From a virus, in the IMG/VR virus record IMGVR_UViG_3300033997_000588, positions 1-23,008 of that record: a stretch of DNA of 23,008 nt. One strand, written 5' to 3'. A model generated the notes under the pieces. It was not told the origin of the DNA. It made no database searches and worked only from the letters and a program-made list of their open reading frames with translations. The position numbers and the translations under genes were made by a program. Below are positions 1-7,805 of the stretch, piece after piece. How positions within the stretch are numbered: the stretch's first letter is position 1; each line of letters begins with the position of its first letter.

Positions 1-324
1 GCAGGAGACGGTGATGCGGTCCTCGCCGTTGCCATGGCCAATGCCTGGCTCACGGCCAAGATCAAGAGACCGGTGCCAGACCCGGTGCCTGACGCCATCG
101 TGAGTGCCGGAGCACAGGTGGCCAAGCTGGCTGCGGCCGGAAAGCTGTACAAGGACACCCAGCGCGAGGTGCAGAGCAAGACGGTGTCGGCCCAGGCTGG
201 CACCTCGACCAGCAAGACCTACGTCGTGGGGTCTGCTGATCGCTCAGCTGGCGAGAACTTCGCCCTCGACCTCATCGCTCCATGGATCCGGCGCTCTGGC
301 ACCGTGATGCTCAAGCGAGTGTGA
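1..324 (+). CDS. Partial head-tail adaptor, DnaT-like (PF20557-type)
   Basis: The reading frame is open from the first base of the window and ends at TGA 322-324, so the true start lies upstream. The Met at 34 has no good Shine-Dalgarno and is probably internal. The visible C-terminal part has an 'Ala-rich helix, then VPDAIVSAGAQVAKLAAAG' region, a beta-rich middle and a final helix (FALDLIAPWIRRSG). This resembles the end of the short phage proteins labelled 'DnaT-like ssDNA-binding', which in lambda-like phages sit between the capsid gene and the tail genes and are thought to be head-tail connectors. Its position just before neck and tail-terminator genes fits. The family call rests on remembered pattern and position, and only a fragment can be seen. 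Confidence 0.6.
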   Translation, partial: AGDGDAVLAVAMANAWLTAKIKRPVPDPVPDAIVSAGAQVAKLAAAGKLYKDTQREVQSKTVSAQAGTSTSKTYVVGSADRSAGENFALDLIAPWIRRSGTVMLKRV

Positions 325-330
325 TTGCGA

Positions 331-552
331 TCAGTCCCGCCACCCCTGGTTGAGCTCATCGTTGAACCATCGCTGTGCCTCGTCGCTGGCCGGCATCTCG
401 CCCCTGAAATCCAAGTAATGGCCAAACCCGCGGCTGCCTAGCCAGGTCTTGAAATCTCCAAAGCTTGGATGCCATTCGGGCGTCTGGGGCTGGGTCGCTG
501 CCCAGTCATGGGCCAGTTGGCGGATGGCAGCCTCGCATTCAGCTTTTTTCAT
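331..552 (-). CDS. Small conserved phage protein on the opposite strand (moron)
   Basis: A 73-residue protein rich in aromatic residues (W, F and Y throughout) and ending in NQGWRD. I have seen similar short proteins in Pseudomonas phages but know no function. The ATG (complement of 550-552) is preceded by a GGAGAGA Shine-Dalgarno on the minus strand. The gene points against the surrounding late operon and sits between the DnaT-like gene and the next neck gene. Its 3' end is 6 bp from the stop of the DnaT-like gene (convergent), and its start lies 40 bp from the start of the next plus-strand gene (divergent). That placement is typical of a moron expressed from its own promoter, though I see no convincing -35/-10 pair. 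No signal peptide or membrane segment is visible, so it is probably cytoplasmic. Confidence 0.7.
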   Translation of the reverse strand: MKKAECEAAIRQLAHDWAATQPQTPEWHPSFGDFKTWLGSRGFGHYLDFRGEMPASDEAQRWFNDELNQGWRD

Positions 553-592
553 GTCCGTTCTCTCCGAGGGAATAGGCAGGAGTGTATTTCAC

Positions 593-985
593 ATGGGCAT
601 GCGCGAAGAACTTCAGGCCGAACTGGCGGAAGCGTTCGATGATCCAGATGGCCTGACCGACACGGTGAAACCCGTGGCTGGGTCCCGCACGGTGAAGGGT
701 GGATACGACCCCGAGATCGGCGGCACGGTGCCGGCCTCGACCATCTACTACACCGGTCGCGGTGTATTCGGCAGCTATCTGGCCAAGGAGATCGACGGAA
801 CCCGTATCCAAACCGAGGACGTGAAGCTGCTGGTGCTCCAGAACGAGATTTTCGAGGGGCAGGCCGGCGCTGTCACCGATGCCCCGGCGGCGCCCAAGAT
901 CGGCGATCAGGTGAGCGGGTACCGCGTGCTCAACGTTTCCGAGGATCCAGCCCAGGCGACCTGGACCATTCAACTGAGGAAGTGA
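593..985 (+). CDS. Putative neck / head-closure protein
   Basis: A 130-residue protein. ATG 593 is chosen because AGGAG (578-582) lies 10 bp upstream; ATG 599 is a possible alternative, and the in-frame ATG far upstream (449) would run into the opposite-strand gene. The N-terminus is a short acidic helix (REELQAELAEAFDDPDG), followed by beta-rich sequence with a YYTGRGVFGSY segment and a C-terminal strand WTIQLRK. Size, position between the DnaT-like adaptor and the gp10-like gene, and the late beta-barrel character fit a head-completion or neck protein (lambda gpFII/HK97 gp9-like in role). I do not recognise the exact family. Its stop is 1 bp before the next ATG, so the two are co-transcribed and probably translationally coupled. 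Confidence 0.6.
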   Translation: MGMREELQAELAEAFDDPDGLTDTVKPVAGSRTVKGGYDPEIGGTVPASTIYYTGRGVFGSYLAKEIDGTRIQTEDVKLLVLQNEIFEGQAGAVTDAPAAPKIGDQVSGYRVLNVSEDPAQATWTIQLRK

Positions 986-986
986 C

Positions 987-1661
987 ATGGCGCGCGGCTC
1001 ACACATGGCCCAGCGATACGGCGGGCAGCAGGGCGGGTTCGCTGAGGCCATACGGGCCTTCGCAGAACAGGCGGAGCAAGCCCTGGACGCGACCTTCCGC
1101 GAAATCGTGATCGAGATCGGCAGCAGCGTCATCCTCATGTCGCCGGTGGGCAACCCGGAACTATGGGCGGCCAACGTGGCCCACCGGGCCAAGGCCAACA
1201 AGGCTGCCGACGACTACGACTTCAAGGTCTCGGTGCGCAATACGCTGATCAACCTGAACCAGGACAACTTCACCAAGGCCGGCAGGCTGCGCAAGGGCGT
1301 GAAGTACGCCAAGCCCCTGACAAAGACCGAGCGGGAGCAGAACTTCGCCACCAATGGCCTGGTAACCGGCCAAGGCTACGTAGGCGGGCGATTCCGAGGC
1401 AACTGGCAGTTCTCCATCGATTCGCCAGCAACGGAAGAGCTTGACCGAATCGACCCGTCGGGTAGCGAAGCGATCACCGCGCTCATCACCCAGGTGCAGG
1501 CGCTGACCATCGGCCAGACGGCGTACATCGTGAACAACTTGCCGTACGCCATCCCGCTGGAGTATGGCCATTCGGCCCAATCGCCAAGCGGTATGGTGCG
1601 GGTCACTATGGCCAACTTCCAACGTATTGTTAAAGAAGCCATGGAGCGGAACCAGTTGTGA
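987..1661 (+). CDS. HK97 gp10-like neck / minor tail protein
   Basis: A 224-residue protein with GAGGA (976-980) six bases before the ATG; an alternative ATG lies at 1005. It starts with an alpha-helical stretch (AIRAFAEQAEQALDATFREIVIEIGSSVI) and a 'MSPVGNPELW' turn. The middle contains the G-rich 'YVGGRFRGNWQFS' segment, and the C-terminal part has 'YIVNNLPYAIPLEYGHS.QSPSGMVRVT'. The combination 'TGRLR.NW' then 'NN.PYA..LEYGHS.QAP.GMVRVT' is the hallmark of the HK97 gp10 / lambda minor tail Z-like family, which joins the tail to the head-completion complex. The gene is followed by a tail terminator, the usual order, although an opposite-strand gene has been inserted between them (1663-2157). 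Confidence 0.8.
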   Translation: MARGSHMAQRYGGQQGGFAEAIRAFAEQAEQALDATFREIVIEIGSSVILMSPVGNPELWAANVAHRAKANKAADDYDFKVSVRNTLINLNQDNFTKAGRLRKGVKYAKPLTKTEREQNFATNGLVTGQGYVGGRFRGNWQFSIDSPATEELDRIDPSGSEAITALITQVQALTIGQTAYIVNNLPYAIPLEYGHSAQSPSGMVRVTMANFQRIVKEAMERNQL

Positions 1662-1662
1662 G

Positions 1663-2157
1663 TTAGGTCTGGATTTTGCCTCTCACGTCTTCTTGCTCGG
1701 CATGAGCCGCATCAATGGCTCCTACCAGAAGATCAACGTCGCTGATTGGGCCCGACTCAGGTCGGTCATAGTTTTCGGCAATGTTTCTTATCGCGAGGAT
1801 GCTGAATCTGTTGAGTTGCCAGTGATATGACTGCATGAAAGCGATGGCCTCGTCATAGGCAGCCTCCTGAAACTCCTTAGATTGTCCTGTTTTCAGTTGA
1901 AGTCCTTTGAATATCATCTGAACATGGTCAAGTAGGGCTTGATCGATGAGGCCTTGCGCATACATAGCAAAGGCACAAGCACGTCGGGCATAACCGTAGG
2001 CCATCTTGATCAATTCGGAGCTAGCCATTATCACCTCGGCAGCGTCTCCCAAATCGTTGTTGATATCAACGAATACATAACCAGTTTCGTGATTGCGTGA
2101 GACCAAGGTAGAAAGCTTCAGATCTGGATTTGATGCTGCCTTTTTTTTGAAAAACAT
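1663..2157 (-). CDS. Hypothetical alpha-helical protein on the opposite strand (moron)
   Basis: A 164-residue, largely helical protein of unknown function, beginning MFFKKKAASN. I chose the start at 2157 because a GGGGA Shine-Dalgarno lies about 8 bases upstream on the minus strand. A further in-frame ATG at 2220 has no such site and would put the first 63 bases over the promoter and the start of the next plus-strand gene. The central part has hydrophobic helices with AFAMYAQGL and many Ala/Met but no clear transmembrane span. The DNA is visibly richer in A/T than the flanking tail genes, a sign of separate acquisition. The stop is 1 bp past the stop of the gp10-like gene (convergent). A TATAAC box (complement of 2203-2208) could be its -10, but no good -35 is visible. 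Confidence 0.65.
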   Translation of the reverse strand: MFFKKKAASNPDLKLSTLVSRNHETGYVFVDINNDLGDAAEVIMASSELIKMAYGYARRACAFAMYAQGLIDQALLDHVQMIFKGLQLKTGQSKEFQEAAYDEAIAFMQSYHWQLNRFSILAIRNIAENYDRPESGPISDVDLLVGAIDAAHAEQEDVRGKIQT

Positions 2158-2218
2158 CTGCCAATCCCCATTGTGCAATGGCTGCACTATGCCATTAGTT
2201 TCGTTATAGAGGATAGCC

Positions 2219-2647
2219 ATGAGCCAAGCACGAGCGCGGCAGGCCATCGAAATAAAACTGGCCGCATGGGCCGCGGCACGCCCTATTCGGGTCGCGAACT
2301 TCGAACAGAGCTTCAAGGCAGGGCCTGATGAAACCTTTCTGCAAGCCTTCCAGCTGCCAGCGGGCACCACCTGCCGCTACCTGGGCGGCGATGCCTACGA
2401 GTACACCGGCGTCTACCAGGTGAGCATCGTTTGTCCGGCGGGCCAGCCTCTGGCTACCGCTGAGAGCCTGGTAGGTGAGCTTTCGAGCCTCTTCCGGGTG
2501 GATTCGGAGCTCAGCCGCGACGGCTTCGAGGGCCTGGTCACCGAACCAGTTGACCAGGGGCCAACCATTACCGAGTCGGCGACCTACACGGTCCCGGCCA
2601 GCTTCACCTACCGCGGTGTCGCGGATCTACCGCCCGCTGGGGCATAA
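2219..2647 (+). CDS. Tail terminator-like protein (DUF4128 type)
   Basis: A 142-residue protein with AGAGGA (2208-2213) five bases before the ATG. It begins with a helix (RARQAIEIKLAAWAAARPIRVANFEQSF), has 'LQAFQLPAGTTCRYLGGDAYEYTGVYQVSIVCPAGQPLATAESLVGEL', and ends in beta strands. The pattern 'wa....i.vawen..f.p......yl...l.p........g......tGiyqv.v..P.G.g...a..la..l...F' is that of phage tail terminator-like proteins (PF13554), functional equivalents of lambda gpU. These cap the tube at the set length and prepare it for head joining. Its position directly before the tail tube gene is the standard one. Its start region overlaps the likely promoter of the divergent gene 1663-2157. Confidence 0.85.
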   Translation: MSQARARQAIEIKLAAWAAARPIRVANFEQSFKAGPDETFLQAFQLPAGTTCRYLGGDAYEYTGVYQVSIVCPAGQPLATAESLVGELSSLFRVDSELSRDGFEGLVTEPVDQGPTITESATYTVPASFTYRGVADLPPAGA

Positions 2648-2650
2648 CCA

Positions 2651-2666
2651 ACCGCCGCCCGGCGGG
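2651..2666 (+). other. GC hairpin before tail tube gene, degenerate copy of repeated hairpin cassette
   Basis: The sequence ACCGCC-GCCC-GGCGGG follows the stop of the tail terminator gene. CCGCC (2652-2656) can pair with GGCGG (2661-2665) around a 4-base loop. It has the same layout (ACCGCC, four bases, GGCGG) as hairpins before genes I, J and the endolysin, but has no T tract. A GAGGAAA Shine-Dalgarno and the tail tube ATG follow. Confidence 0.5.
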
Positions 2667-2686
2667 CAACAACGAGGAAACACTTC

Positions 2687-3346
2687 ATGGCCGCAAAATT
2701 CCCGCTGCCGAACGGCTCTGTGCTGGAAATCGCCAGCGTTTTTGGCGCCGCCGTCGCCTTTACCGCCCTGACCAACGCCGCGCCACCAGTGGCCACCTCT
2801 GTCGGTCACGATATCGAGAATGGCGATGTGCTGCTGGTCAGCTCCGGCTGGGCGCTCATCGCCGACCGAGCCGTCAGTGCCGCAAGCGTAGCCGCCGACA
2901 CTTTCGCGTTGAAAGGCCTCAACACCACCAGCGTCGACAAGTACACCCCTGGCGCCGGCGTAGGCTCGGTGCTCCCTGTGACCGCCTGGGCGCAGATCTC
3001 CAAGGTGACCGCGTTCACCTCGGCGGGCGGTGAGCAGCAATACCTCACCGTGGGGTATCTGGAAGATGACGATGACCGCCAGTTCCCGACCAACCGCAAC
3101 CCGATCACGCTGTCGATCACCGTCGAGGACCAGCCGACCGCTGCCTACGTCGCCCTGGTCGAAAACTACGGTGACAGCAAGGAGCTCGCGGTGGTGCGCC
3201 TCAAGCTGCCGGGTGGCGATCAGATCCTCTATCCAGGCTACGTGAGCATCACCACCACCCCGACCATGGACCGGAACAGCCTCATGACGCGCACCATCAG
3301 CATCGCGCTGTCGGGCCGTCCTGTTCGCATCCTGGCTGGCGCGTAA
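2687..3346 (+). CDS. Major tail tube protein
   Basis: A 219-residue protein preceded by GAGGAAA a few bases before ATG 2687. It opens with a long strand-rich segment, has an acidic loop 'YLEDDDDRQFPTNRNP' and continues 'ITLSITVEDQPTAAYVALVENYGDSKELAVVRLKLPGGDQILYPGYVSITTTPTMDRNSLMTRTISIAL'. The run of beta strands, the 'P.NRNP..L.....' and 'PG.....GYVS.TTTPTMDRNSLMTRT..I.L.GRP' elements are typical of siphophage tail tube proteins of the lambda gpV kind (PF08813-like). Monomers stack as hexameric rings around the tape measure to make the non-contractile tail. Position after the terminator and before the assembly chaperone confirms the role. It is probably one of the most highly expressed proteins here. 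Confidence 0.85.
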   Translation: MAAKFPLPNGSVLEIASVFGAAVAFTALTNAAPPVATSVGHDIENGDVLLVSSGWALIADRAVSAASVAADTFALKGLNTTSVDKYTPGAGVGSVLPVTAWAQISKVTAFTSAGGEQQYLTVGYLEDDDDRQFPTNRNPITLSITVEDQPTAAYVALVENYGDSKELAVVRLKLPGGDQILYPGYVSITTTPTMDRNSLMTRTISIALSGRPVRILAGA

Positions 3347-3355
3347 GGGGGCCTC

Positions 3356-3739
3356 ATGGCGAAGATCAAGATCGCGCAGAACCCAACGTTCACCGCCATG
3401 GTGCAGGTTCCGCGCATTGGCACTGAGCCGGCGCCGGTGGAATTCCAGTTCCGCTACATGGACCGCGTGGCCCTGTCCGCAATGTTCGACCGCTGGAACA
3501 AGGCGCGCGACGCCTGGGCGGAAAAGGCCCAGAAGGACGGGGCAACTTGGGAGGAGGTCACCACCGGTGAAATCGCCCTGCAGGCTGAGCAGCTGGGCGA
3601 CATCGTCACAGGCTGGGACCTGGAGGACGAGTTCAGCGCCGAGGCCATCGCCGACCTGGTGCGCACCTGCACCGGCGCACCGAAGGCAGTAATCGACGCC
3701 TACCAAGCCGCCTACAGTCCGGCCCGCCTGGGAAACTGA
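3356..3739 (+). CDS. Tail assembly chaperone, zero-frame product (lambda gpG equivalent)
   Basis: A 127-residue protein; ATG 3356 follows a GGGGG-type Shine-Dalgarno just after the tube gene stop. The N-terminus is beta-like (KIKIAQNPTFTAMVQVPRIGTEPAPVEFQFRYMDR), then helical with a conserved 'GWDLEDEFSAEAIADLV' segment. This is the pattern of tail assembly chaperones of the Phage_TAC families: an N-terminal strand domain, a 'v.gWd...pfs.e.l..L' core, and a C-terminus near the next frame. In lambda, gpG coats the tape measure protein and is not in the virion. The last codons GGA AAC are followed at once by TGA, and these form the slippery site for the G-T product. Lying between tube and tape measure genes is diagnostic. 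Confidence 0.85.
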   Translation: MAKIKIAQNPTFTAMVQVPRIGTEPAPVEFQFRYMDRVALSAMFDRWNKARDAWAEKAQKDGATWEEVTTGEIALQAEQLGDIVTGWDLEDEFSAEAIADLVRTCTGAPKAVIDAYQAAYSPARLGN

Positions 3740-4053
3740 GGGCGGCGGCCCGGGCTTGCTACGAGCGCGGCCCGTCCGCTGAGCAACTGGCGGCGCTGGG
3801 GCTGACCCTTGATGACATCGAGGAGGAGGTAGTGGAGGTCCTGCCGGATGCCTGGCCTGCCTTCCGCCTGTTCGATGCGCTGGGCACACAGTGGCGGGTG
3901 GCTTCGGGCGGCCCGTCCGGCCTGGACTACACCGCCATTCCTGCAACCGCCTCAATGCTCGGCATCAAGCGCCGCGACCTCACCGACATTTTCCCCGATC
4001 TCCGCGTCATGGAGGTTGAGGCCTTGGCCGTCATGGCCGAATCGATGGAGTAG
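3356..4053 (+). CDS. Tail assembly chaperone G-T fusion made by -1 frameshift (T part DUF1799)
   Basis: The second reading frame has no convincing start of its own but is open across the end of G and ends at TAG 4051-4053. Reading G to AAC (3734-3736), slipping back one base and continuing at CTG 3736 gives a 232-residue fusion: 127 residues of G plus 105 of T. The T part begins LRAAARACYERGPSAEQLAALGL and contains 'FRLFDALGTQW' and 'GGPSGLDYTAIPA', the DUF1799 (PF08809) signature found in the T segment of this chaperone family. In lambda, gpGT recruits the tape measure and tube subunits. A GTG at 3832 is a conceivable internal start, but AGGAGGAG lies only about 3 bases before it. The TAG is 3 bases from the tape measure ATG. 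Confidence 0.8.
3730..3736 (+). promoter_or_regulatory. -1 programmed frameshift slippery site GGGAAAC
   Basis: The heptamer reads G GGA AAC in the G frame, a canonical X XXY YYZ site; lambda uses G GGA AAG at the same place. The zero-frame stop TGA follows directly at 3737-3739. After slippage the codons GGG and AAA re-pair and reading continues at CTG 3736. The downstream DNA is very GC rich with complementary blocks (for example CGGGC 3751-3755 with GCCCG 3770-3774) that could form a stimulatory structure. That folding was judged by eye, not computed. Confidence 0.85.
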
Positions 4054-4056
4054 ATC

Positions 4057-7000
4057 ATGACCACCATTGCCTCTCTCGGTCTTCAGATTGACTCCGGTGA
4101 TGCCGTCGAAGCCAAGGACAACCTCGATCAGCTGACGGACGCCGGCAAGCGTAGCGAGGAGTCAGCTGGGCGAACCGGTCGCGCCTGGGAGACTGCCCTG
4201 GGCAGCCTGCAGGGTGACACCCGGCAGATCGTGCAGGAGCTGCAGGCGCTCAACGCCAAGCAGACAGAGTTGGCGCAGCAGATGGCCACCGTGGGACGCG
4301 CCGTTACCAGCGCTTCCACGGCATTCAGCAGCGCCGCGGCGAACATGGGAGCTTTCCGGGCCGAGGCCGCTCAGGCGGGCAAGGTGCAGGAGGCGCTCAC
4401 CAGTGCCACTGATGCCGGTGCCCAGGCTGGCCGGCGCGCCGCCGAATCCGCCGACGAGCAGCAAGCCAGGATTCTGGCCGTGGCCAAGGCCTCGCTGGAG
4501 GCCAGCCAGTACGTTCAATCGCTCAACCGGGCAACCGAGCAGAGCGCCGAGGTCACCGCTCAGGCGAACGCCGTCCTGTCGGATAGTGCCAGCCGTCAGG
4601 CGTCCATCAACAGCCGGGCCCAGGCCCTCATCGCCACCGAGGAGCGTCAGGCGGAGGCAGCGAAGAAGGCTGCCGGCGCGCATCGGGAAGAAGGCCAGGC
4701 GCTCGAGGAGTTGCTGGGCAAGATTGACCCGACTGTCGCAGCAATGAGCCGTCTGGACCAGATGGAACAGAAGCTCAAGGGCTTCCGCGCCAGTGGCGCG
4801 CTCGATGCGGAGACATTCGGCGAGTACCAAGCGAAGATCGACCAAGCGCGTACCGCCCTGGGCGGCGCCGACACCGCGCTGAACAAGACGGGCATGACAG
4901 CCAAAGCAACGGCTGCCGCGCTGCGCGGCGTGCCGGCGCAGTTCACCGATATCGTGGTGTCCCTGCAGGGTGGCCAGGCGCCGCTGACGGTTCTTCTGCA
5001 GCAGGGCGGGCAGCTCAAGGATATGTTCGGCGGCATTGGGCCGGCGGTTCAGGCGCTGGGCGGCTATGTGGCAGGCTTAGTGAACCCGTTCACCGTCGCC
5101 GCCGCAGCAGTTGGCGTGCTGGGTTACGCCTACTACTCCGGCAGCGAGGAGGCGATCGGTTTCCAGAAGGAACTGATCAAGACTGGCAATGCCGCCGGCA
5201 CGACGGCGGACCAGATGTCGGGAATGGCGCGCCAGGTCGCCGCGACCGTCGGCACCACTGGTGCCGCGGCTGAAGTGCTCACCCAACTGGCCGGTAGCGG
5301 CAAGATCGCTTCCGACAGCTTCGTCGAGATCACCGAGGCCACCCTGGTGTGGCGCTCTGCCACCGGCAAGGCGGTCGAGGAGACGGTGGCCGAGTTCGTG
5401 AAGATCGGCAAGGACCCGGTAGCGGCTGCCAAGGACCTGAACGAGCAGTACAACTTCCTGACCGCTGCAACCTACTCGCAGATCGTTGCCTTGAAGGAGC
5501 AGGGCGACACCATCGGGGCGACCAAGCTACTCACCGATACCTACGTCGATACCATCAGGAACCGCAGCAAGGAGGTCACCGAGAACCTGTCGCTGTGGGA
5601 GCGCGGGTGGAAGTCGTTGAAAGGCGAGGTGGCCGCCACTGTCGATGCACTCAATGACGTTGGTCGGGATCAGGACATCGCGAGTCGGATCGTCGACATG
5701 CAACGCCAGGTCGCCGCGGCGCAGAGCGCTGTAAATGCCGACGCTGACGATATCGATGCCCAGAAGAAGCTCACCAACGCCAGCCTTGAGCTGAAAGGTC
5801 TGATTCAGCAGCGCGACACACAGCAGGCGATTGCCCGGGCCCGCGAGCTGGATGTTCAGCGCCAGCAGGCAGCCATCGTTGCAATCGGCAAGATCGATGC
5901 GCTGGAAAAGTCGGCCAGGACCAACGCCGAGAAGCGCGCTGATGCGCTGAAGGAGTACAACAAGTCGCTGGAGGCGATCCGCAAGGTCAGCCCGAACGAC
6001 GAGCGCCTGAAGCCCGAGAACATCGCCCGTGTTCAGGCCGACATCGCCAAGCAGTTCAAGGACCCTGCCGGTCGCACAGGGTCGGTCGACCTCTCAGGCT
6101 TCAACGACCAGAAGAACGCACTGAGCGCCATCCTGGCCGAGTACAAGAACCACCAGAAGGAACTGGATACGGCGCAGAAGGCCGGCCTGATCTCGCAGGA
6201 GTCGTACGCCGCACAGCGGGCCGCAATCATCGAGCAGCAGAAGGCCGAGGTCACGAACGCCTACGAGGCCGAGATCACGGCACTGGAGGAGGCCAAGGGG
6301 CGCAGCAGTACCAGCGCCCAGCAGCGCATCCAGCTTGACCAGAAAATCGCGGATGCCCGCGCTGCCATGGTCAAGGCGCAGAAGGACGCTGATACCGAGC
6401 TCTCGGTGCTGGCGACCAATGAGCAGGGCCGGCTGGCCAAGCAGGCCAGGGCGGTGCAGACCTACACCGACGCCCTCGATCAGCAGGTCCAGGCGCTGAG
6501 GTTGCAGGGGCAGCGCGCCGCCGATGGCCTGGGGCTGGGCGACCGTCAGCGCAGTTTGCAGGATCAGCAGAACGGCATCACCGACCGGATGAACCAGCAG
6601 CGTCTGGACCTGGCCAACCAATATGGCGACGGCTCCCGCGGCATGAGCCTCGATGAGTACAACCAGAAGTTGGCGGCCCTGAGCAAGACCGAAAAGGACC
6701 TGCAGGAAACCACCATCGCCAATTACGACCAGATGACCGCCGCGCAGGGGGATTGGCGCAAGGGGGCGTCGTCGGCTTTCCAGAACTACCTGGAGCAAGC
6801 GCGGGATGTCGCCGGGCAGACGAAAACCCTGTTCAGCAACGCCTTCAGCTCGATGGAAGATGCTGTCGTGAACTTCGCCATGACCGGCAAGTTCTCGTTC
6901 GCGGACTTCACCAAGTCGATACTGGCGGACATGGTGAGAATTGAGACACAGCGCGCAGCGTCTGGCTTGCTCAGCAGCTTGGCCGGCTGGGGTGCTACGG

Positions 7001-7458
7001 CTGCCTCTGCGTGGTTCGGTGGCGGAACGACGTCCGCAGGGTCGACCCAGGCCGGGTACAGCCCGGAGATCATGGACAACTTCGTCTCCGGCCAGCGCGC
7101 TGGTGGCGGCCCGGTAGCAGCTAATTCGCTCTACCAGGTCAACGAGCTTGGGCCTGAACTGCTGAATCAGGGGGGTAAGACCTATCTGATGATGGGGGAG
7201 CAGGGCGGTACCATTACCCCGCTCGGCACTGGGCCTGCTTCAACCCTCACTACCACGAGCACTTCGGGCACGATGATCAGCGTGTCGGCACCGGTCAACG
7301 TGGCCGTCGCGGATCGAAGTGACGAAGGCATGGAGCTCGACCAGACGCTGCTTCAGCAAAACATGCAGAAGCAGATGCAGCTCGCTGCCGAGAAGGCTGT
7401 TGCAGATTCTTGGCGACCCGGCGGAGTGAGCTACCGGAACACTAAAGGAGGGCGCTGA
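4057..7458 (+). CDS. Tail tape measure protein
   Basis: A 1133-residue protein whose ATG is 3 bases after the G-T stop, with GGAG (4047-4050) upstream. It is long, Ala/Gln/Glu-rich and mostly coiled coil, with long heptad-like stretches at about residues 1-290 and 540-920. A hydrophobic block at about residues 325-361 (VNPFTVAAAAVGVLGYAYYSG) is followed by a TMP_2-like domain (TADQMSGMARQVAATVG..). The C-terminal segment at about 908-972 (NYLEQARDVAGQT.., TGKFSFADFTKSILADM) is the conserved lambda tape measure C-terminus. It sets tail length and is ejected during infection; by the usual 0.15 nm per residue the tail would be about 170 nm. It overlaps the next gene by one base (TGATG). Confidence 0.95.
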   Translation: MTTIASLGLQIDSGDAVEAKDNLDQLTDAGKRSEESAGRTGRAWETALGSLQGDTRQIVQELQALNAKQTELAQQMATVGRAVTSASTAFSSAAANMGAFRAEAAQAGKVQEALTSATDAGAQAGRRAAESADEQQARILAVAKASLEASQYVQSLNRATEQSAEVTAQANAVLSDSASRQASINSRAQALIATEERQAEAAKKAAGAHREEGQALEELLGKIDPTVAAMSRLDQMEQKLKGFRASGALDAETFGEYQAKIDQARTALGGADTALNKTGMTAKATAAALRGVPAQFTDIVVSLQGGQAPLTVLLQQGGQLKDMFGGIGPAVQALGGYVAGLVNPFTVAAAAVGVLGYAYYSGSEEAIGFQKELIKTGNAAGTTADQMSGMARQVAATVGTTGAAAEVLTQLAGSGKIASDSFVEITEATLVWRSATGKAVEETVAEFVKIGKDPVAAAKDLNEQYNFLTAATYSQIVALKEQGDTIGATKLLTDTYVDTIRNRSKEVTENLSLWERGWKSLKGEVAATVDALNDVGRDQDIASRIVDMQRQVAAAQSAVNADADDIDAQKKLTNASLELKGLIQQRDTQQAIARARELDVQRQQAAIVAIGKIDALEKSARTNAEKRADALKEYNKSLEAIRKVSPNDERLKPENIARVQADIAKQFKDPAGRTGSVDLSGFNDQKNALSAILAEYKNHQKELDTAQKAGLISQESYAAQRAAIIEQQKAEVTNAYEAEITALEEAKGRSSTSAQQRIQLDQKIADARAAMVKAQKDADTELSVLATNEQGRLAKQARAVQTYTDALDQQVQALRLQGQRAADGLGLGDRQRSLQDQQNGITDRMNQQRLDLANQYGDGSRGMSLDEYNQKLAALSKTEKDLQETTIANYDQMTAAQGDWRKGASSAFQNYLEQARDVAGQTKTLFSNAFSSMEDAVVNFAMTGKFSFADFTKSILADMVRIETQRAASGLLSSLAGWGATAASAWFGGGTTSAGSTQAGYSPEIMDNFVSGQRAGGGPVAANSLYQVNELGPELLNQGGKTYLMMGEQGGTITPLGTGPASTLTTTSTSGTMISVSAPVNVAVADRSDEGMELDQTLLQQNMQKQMQLAAEKAVADSWRPGGVSYRNTKGGR

Positions 7459-7796
7459 TGGCCATCGAGACGTTCAGCTGGCCGACGCATCGCGGCGAAA
7501 CACCAGACATCACCTACCGGGTCCGCGAGTCCAGGTTTGGCGGCGGGTACCGTCAGGTAGTGGGCGACGGTCCTAACAACAAGGAGGACAGCTACCCGAT
7601 CAGCGTGACCGGCACGAAGGCCCAGGTCCGCAAGATCATGGAGTTCTTCGACCGGCACGGCGGCGCCAAGGCCTTCCTTTGGTCTACGCCGCTCGGCGAT
7701 CTGGGCCTGTTCACCTGCGCAGACCCCAAGCCCACCCCTGTGGGCGGCGGTCGATTCAAGGTCTCCGCCACCTTCGAGCGGGCTTTCCACCCATAG
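7458..7796 (+). CDS. M: Minor tail protein M (tail tip)
   Basis: A 112-residue protein whose ATG overlaps the tape measure stop in TGATG, so translation is coupled; AGGAGGGC lies just upstream. Motifs are 'MAIETFSWPTHRGETPDITYRVRESRFGGGYRQVVGDG.NN', 'FFDRHGGAKAFLWSTPLGD' and 'FKVSATFERAFHP'. The 'fG.gY.Q...dG.n', 'F...f.W.pP.g' and 'tf.eaf.p' pattern is that of Phage_min_tail (PF05939), the lambda gpM family, of about 109 residues. gpM forms a ring of the tail tip with L, K, I and J. The order H-M-L-K matches lambda. Confidence 0.9.
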   Translation: MAIETFSWPTHRGETPDITYRVRESRFGGGYRQVVGDGPNNKEDSYPISVTGTKAQVRKIMEFFDRHGGAKAFLWSTPLGDLGLFTCADPKPTPVGGGRFKVSATFERAFHP

Positions 7797-7805
7797 GGAG
7801 CGAGT

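Noticed and set aside
449-592. N-terminal extension of the neck protein from ATG 449
   Set aside because: It lies entirely across the opposite-strand gene 331-552 and has no ribosome site there; AGGAG stands correctly before 593.
2627-3955. 442-residue minus-strand open frame over tube and chaperone genes
   Set aside because: Rich in His/Arg/Gly with no domain; it is the antisense of well-supported tail genes at high GC.
4162-4845. Long minus-strand open frame within the tape measure gene
   Set aside because: It is a shadow of the Ala/Gln/Leu-rich coding strand, with no ribosome site or protein-like pattern.
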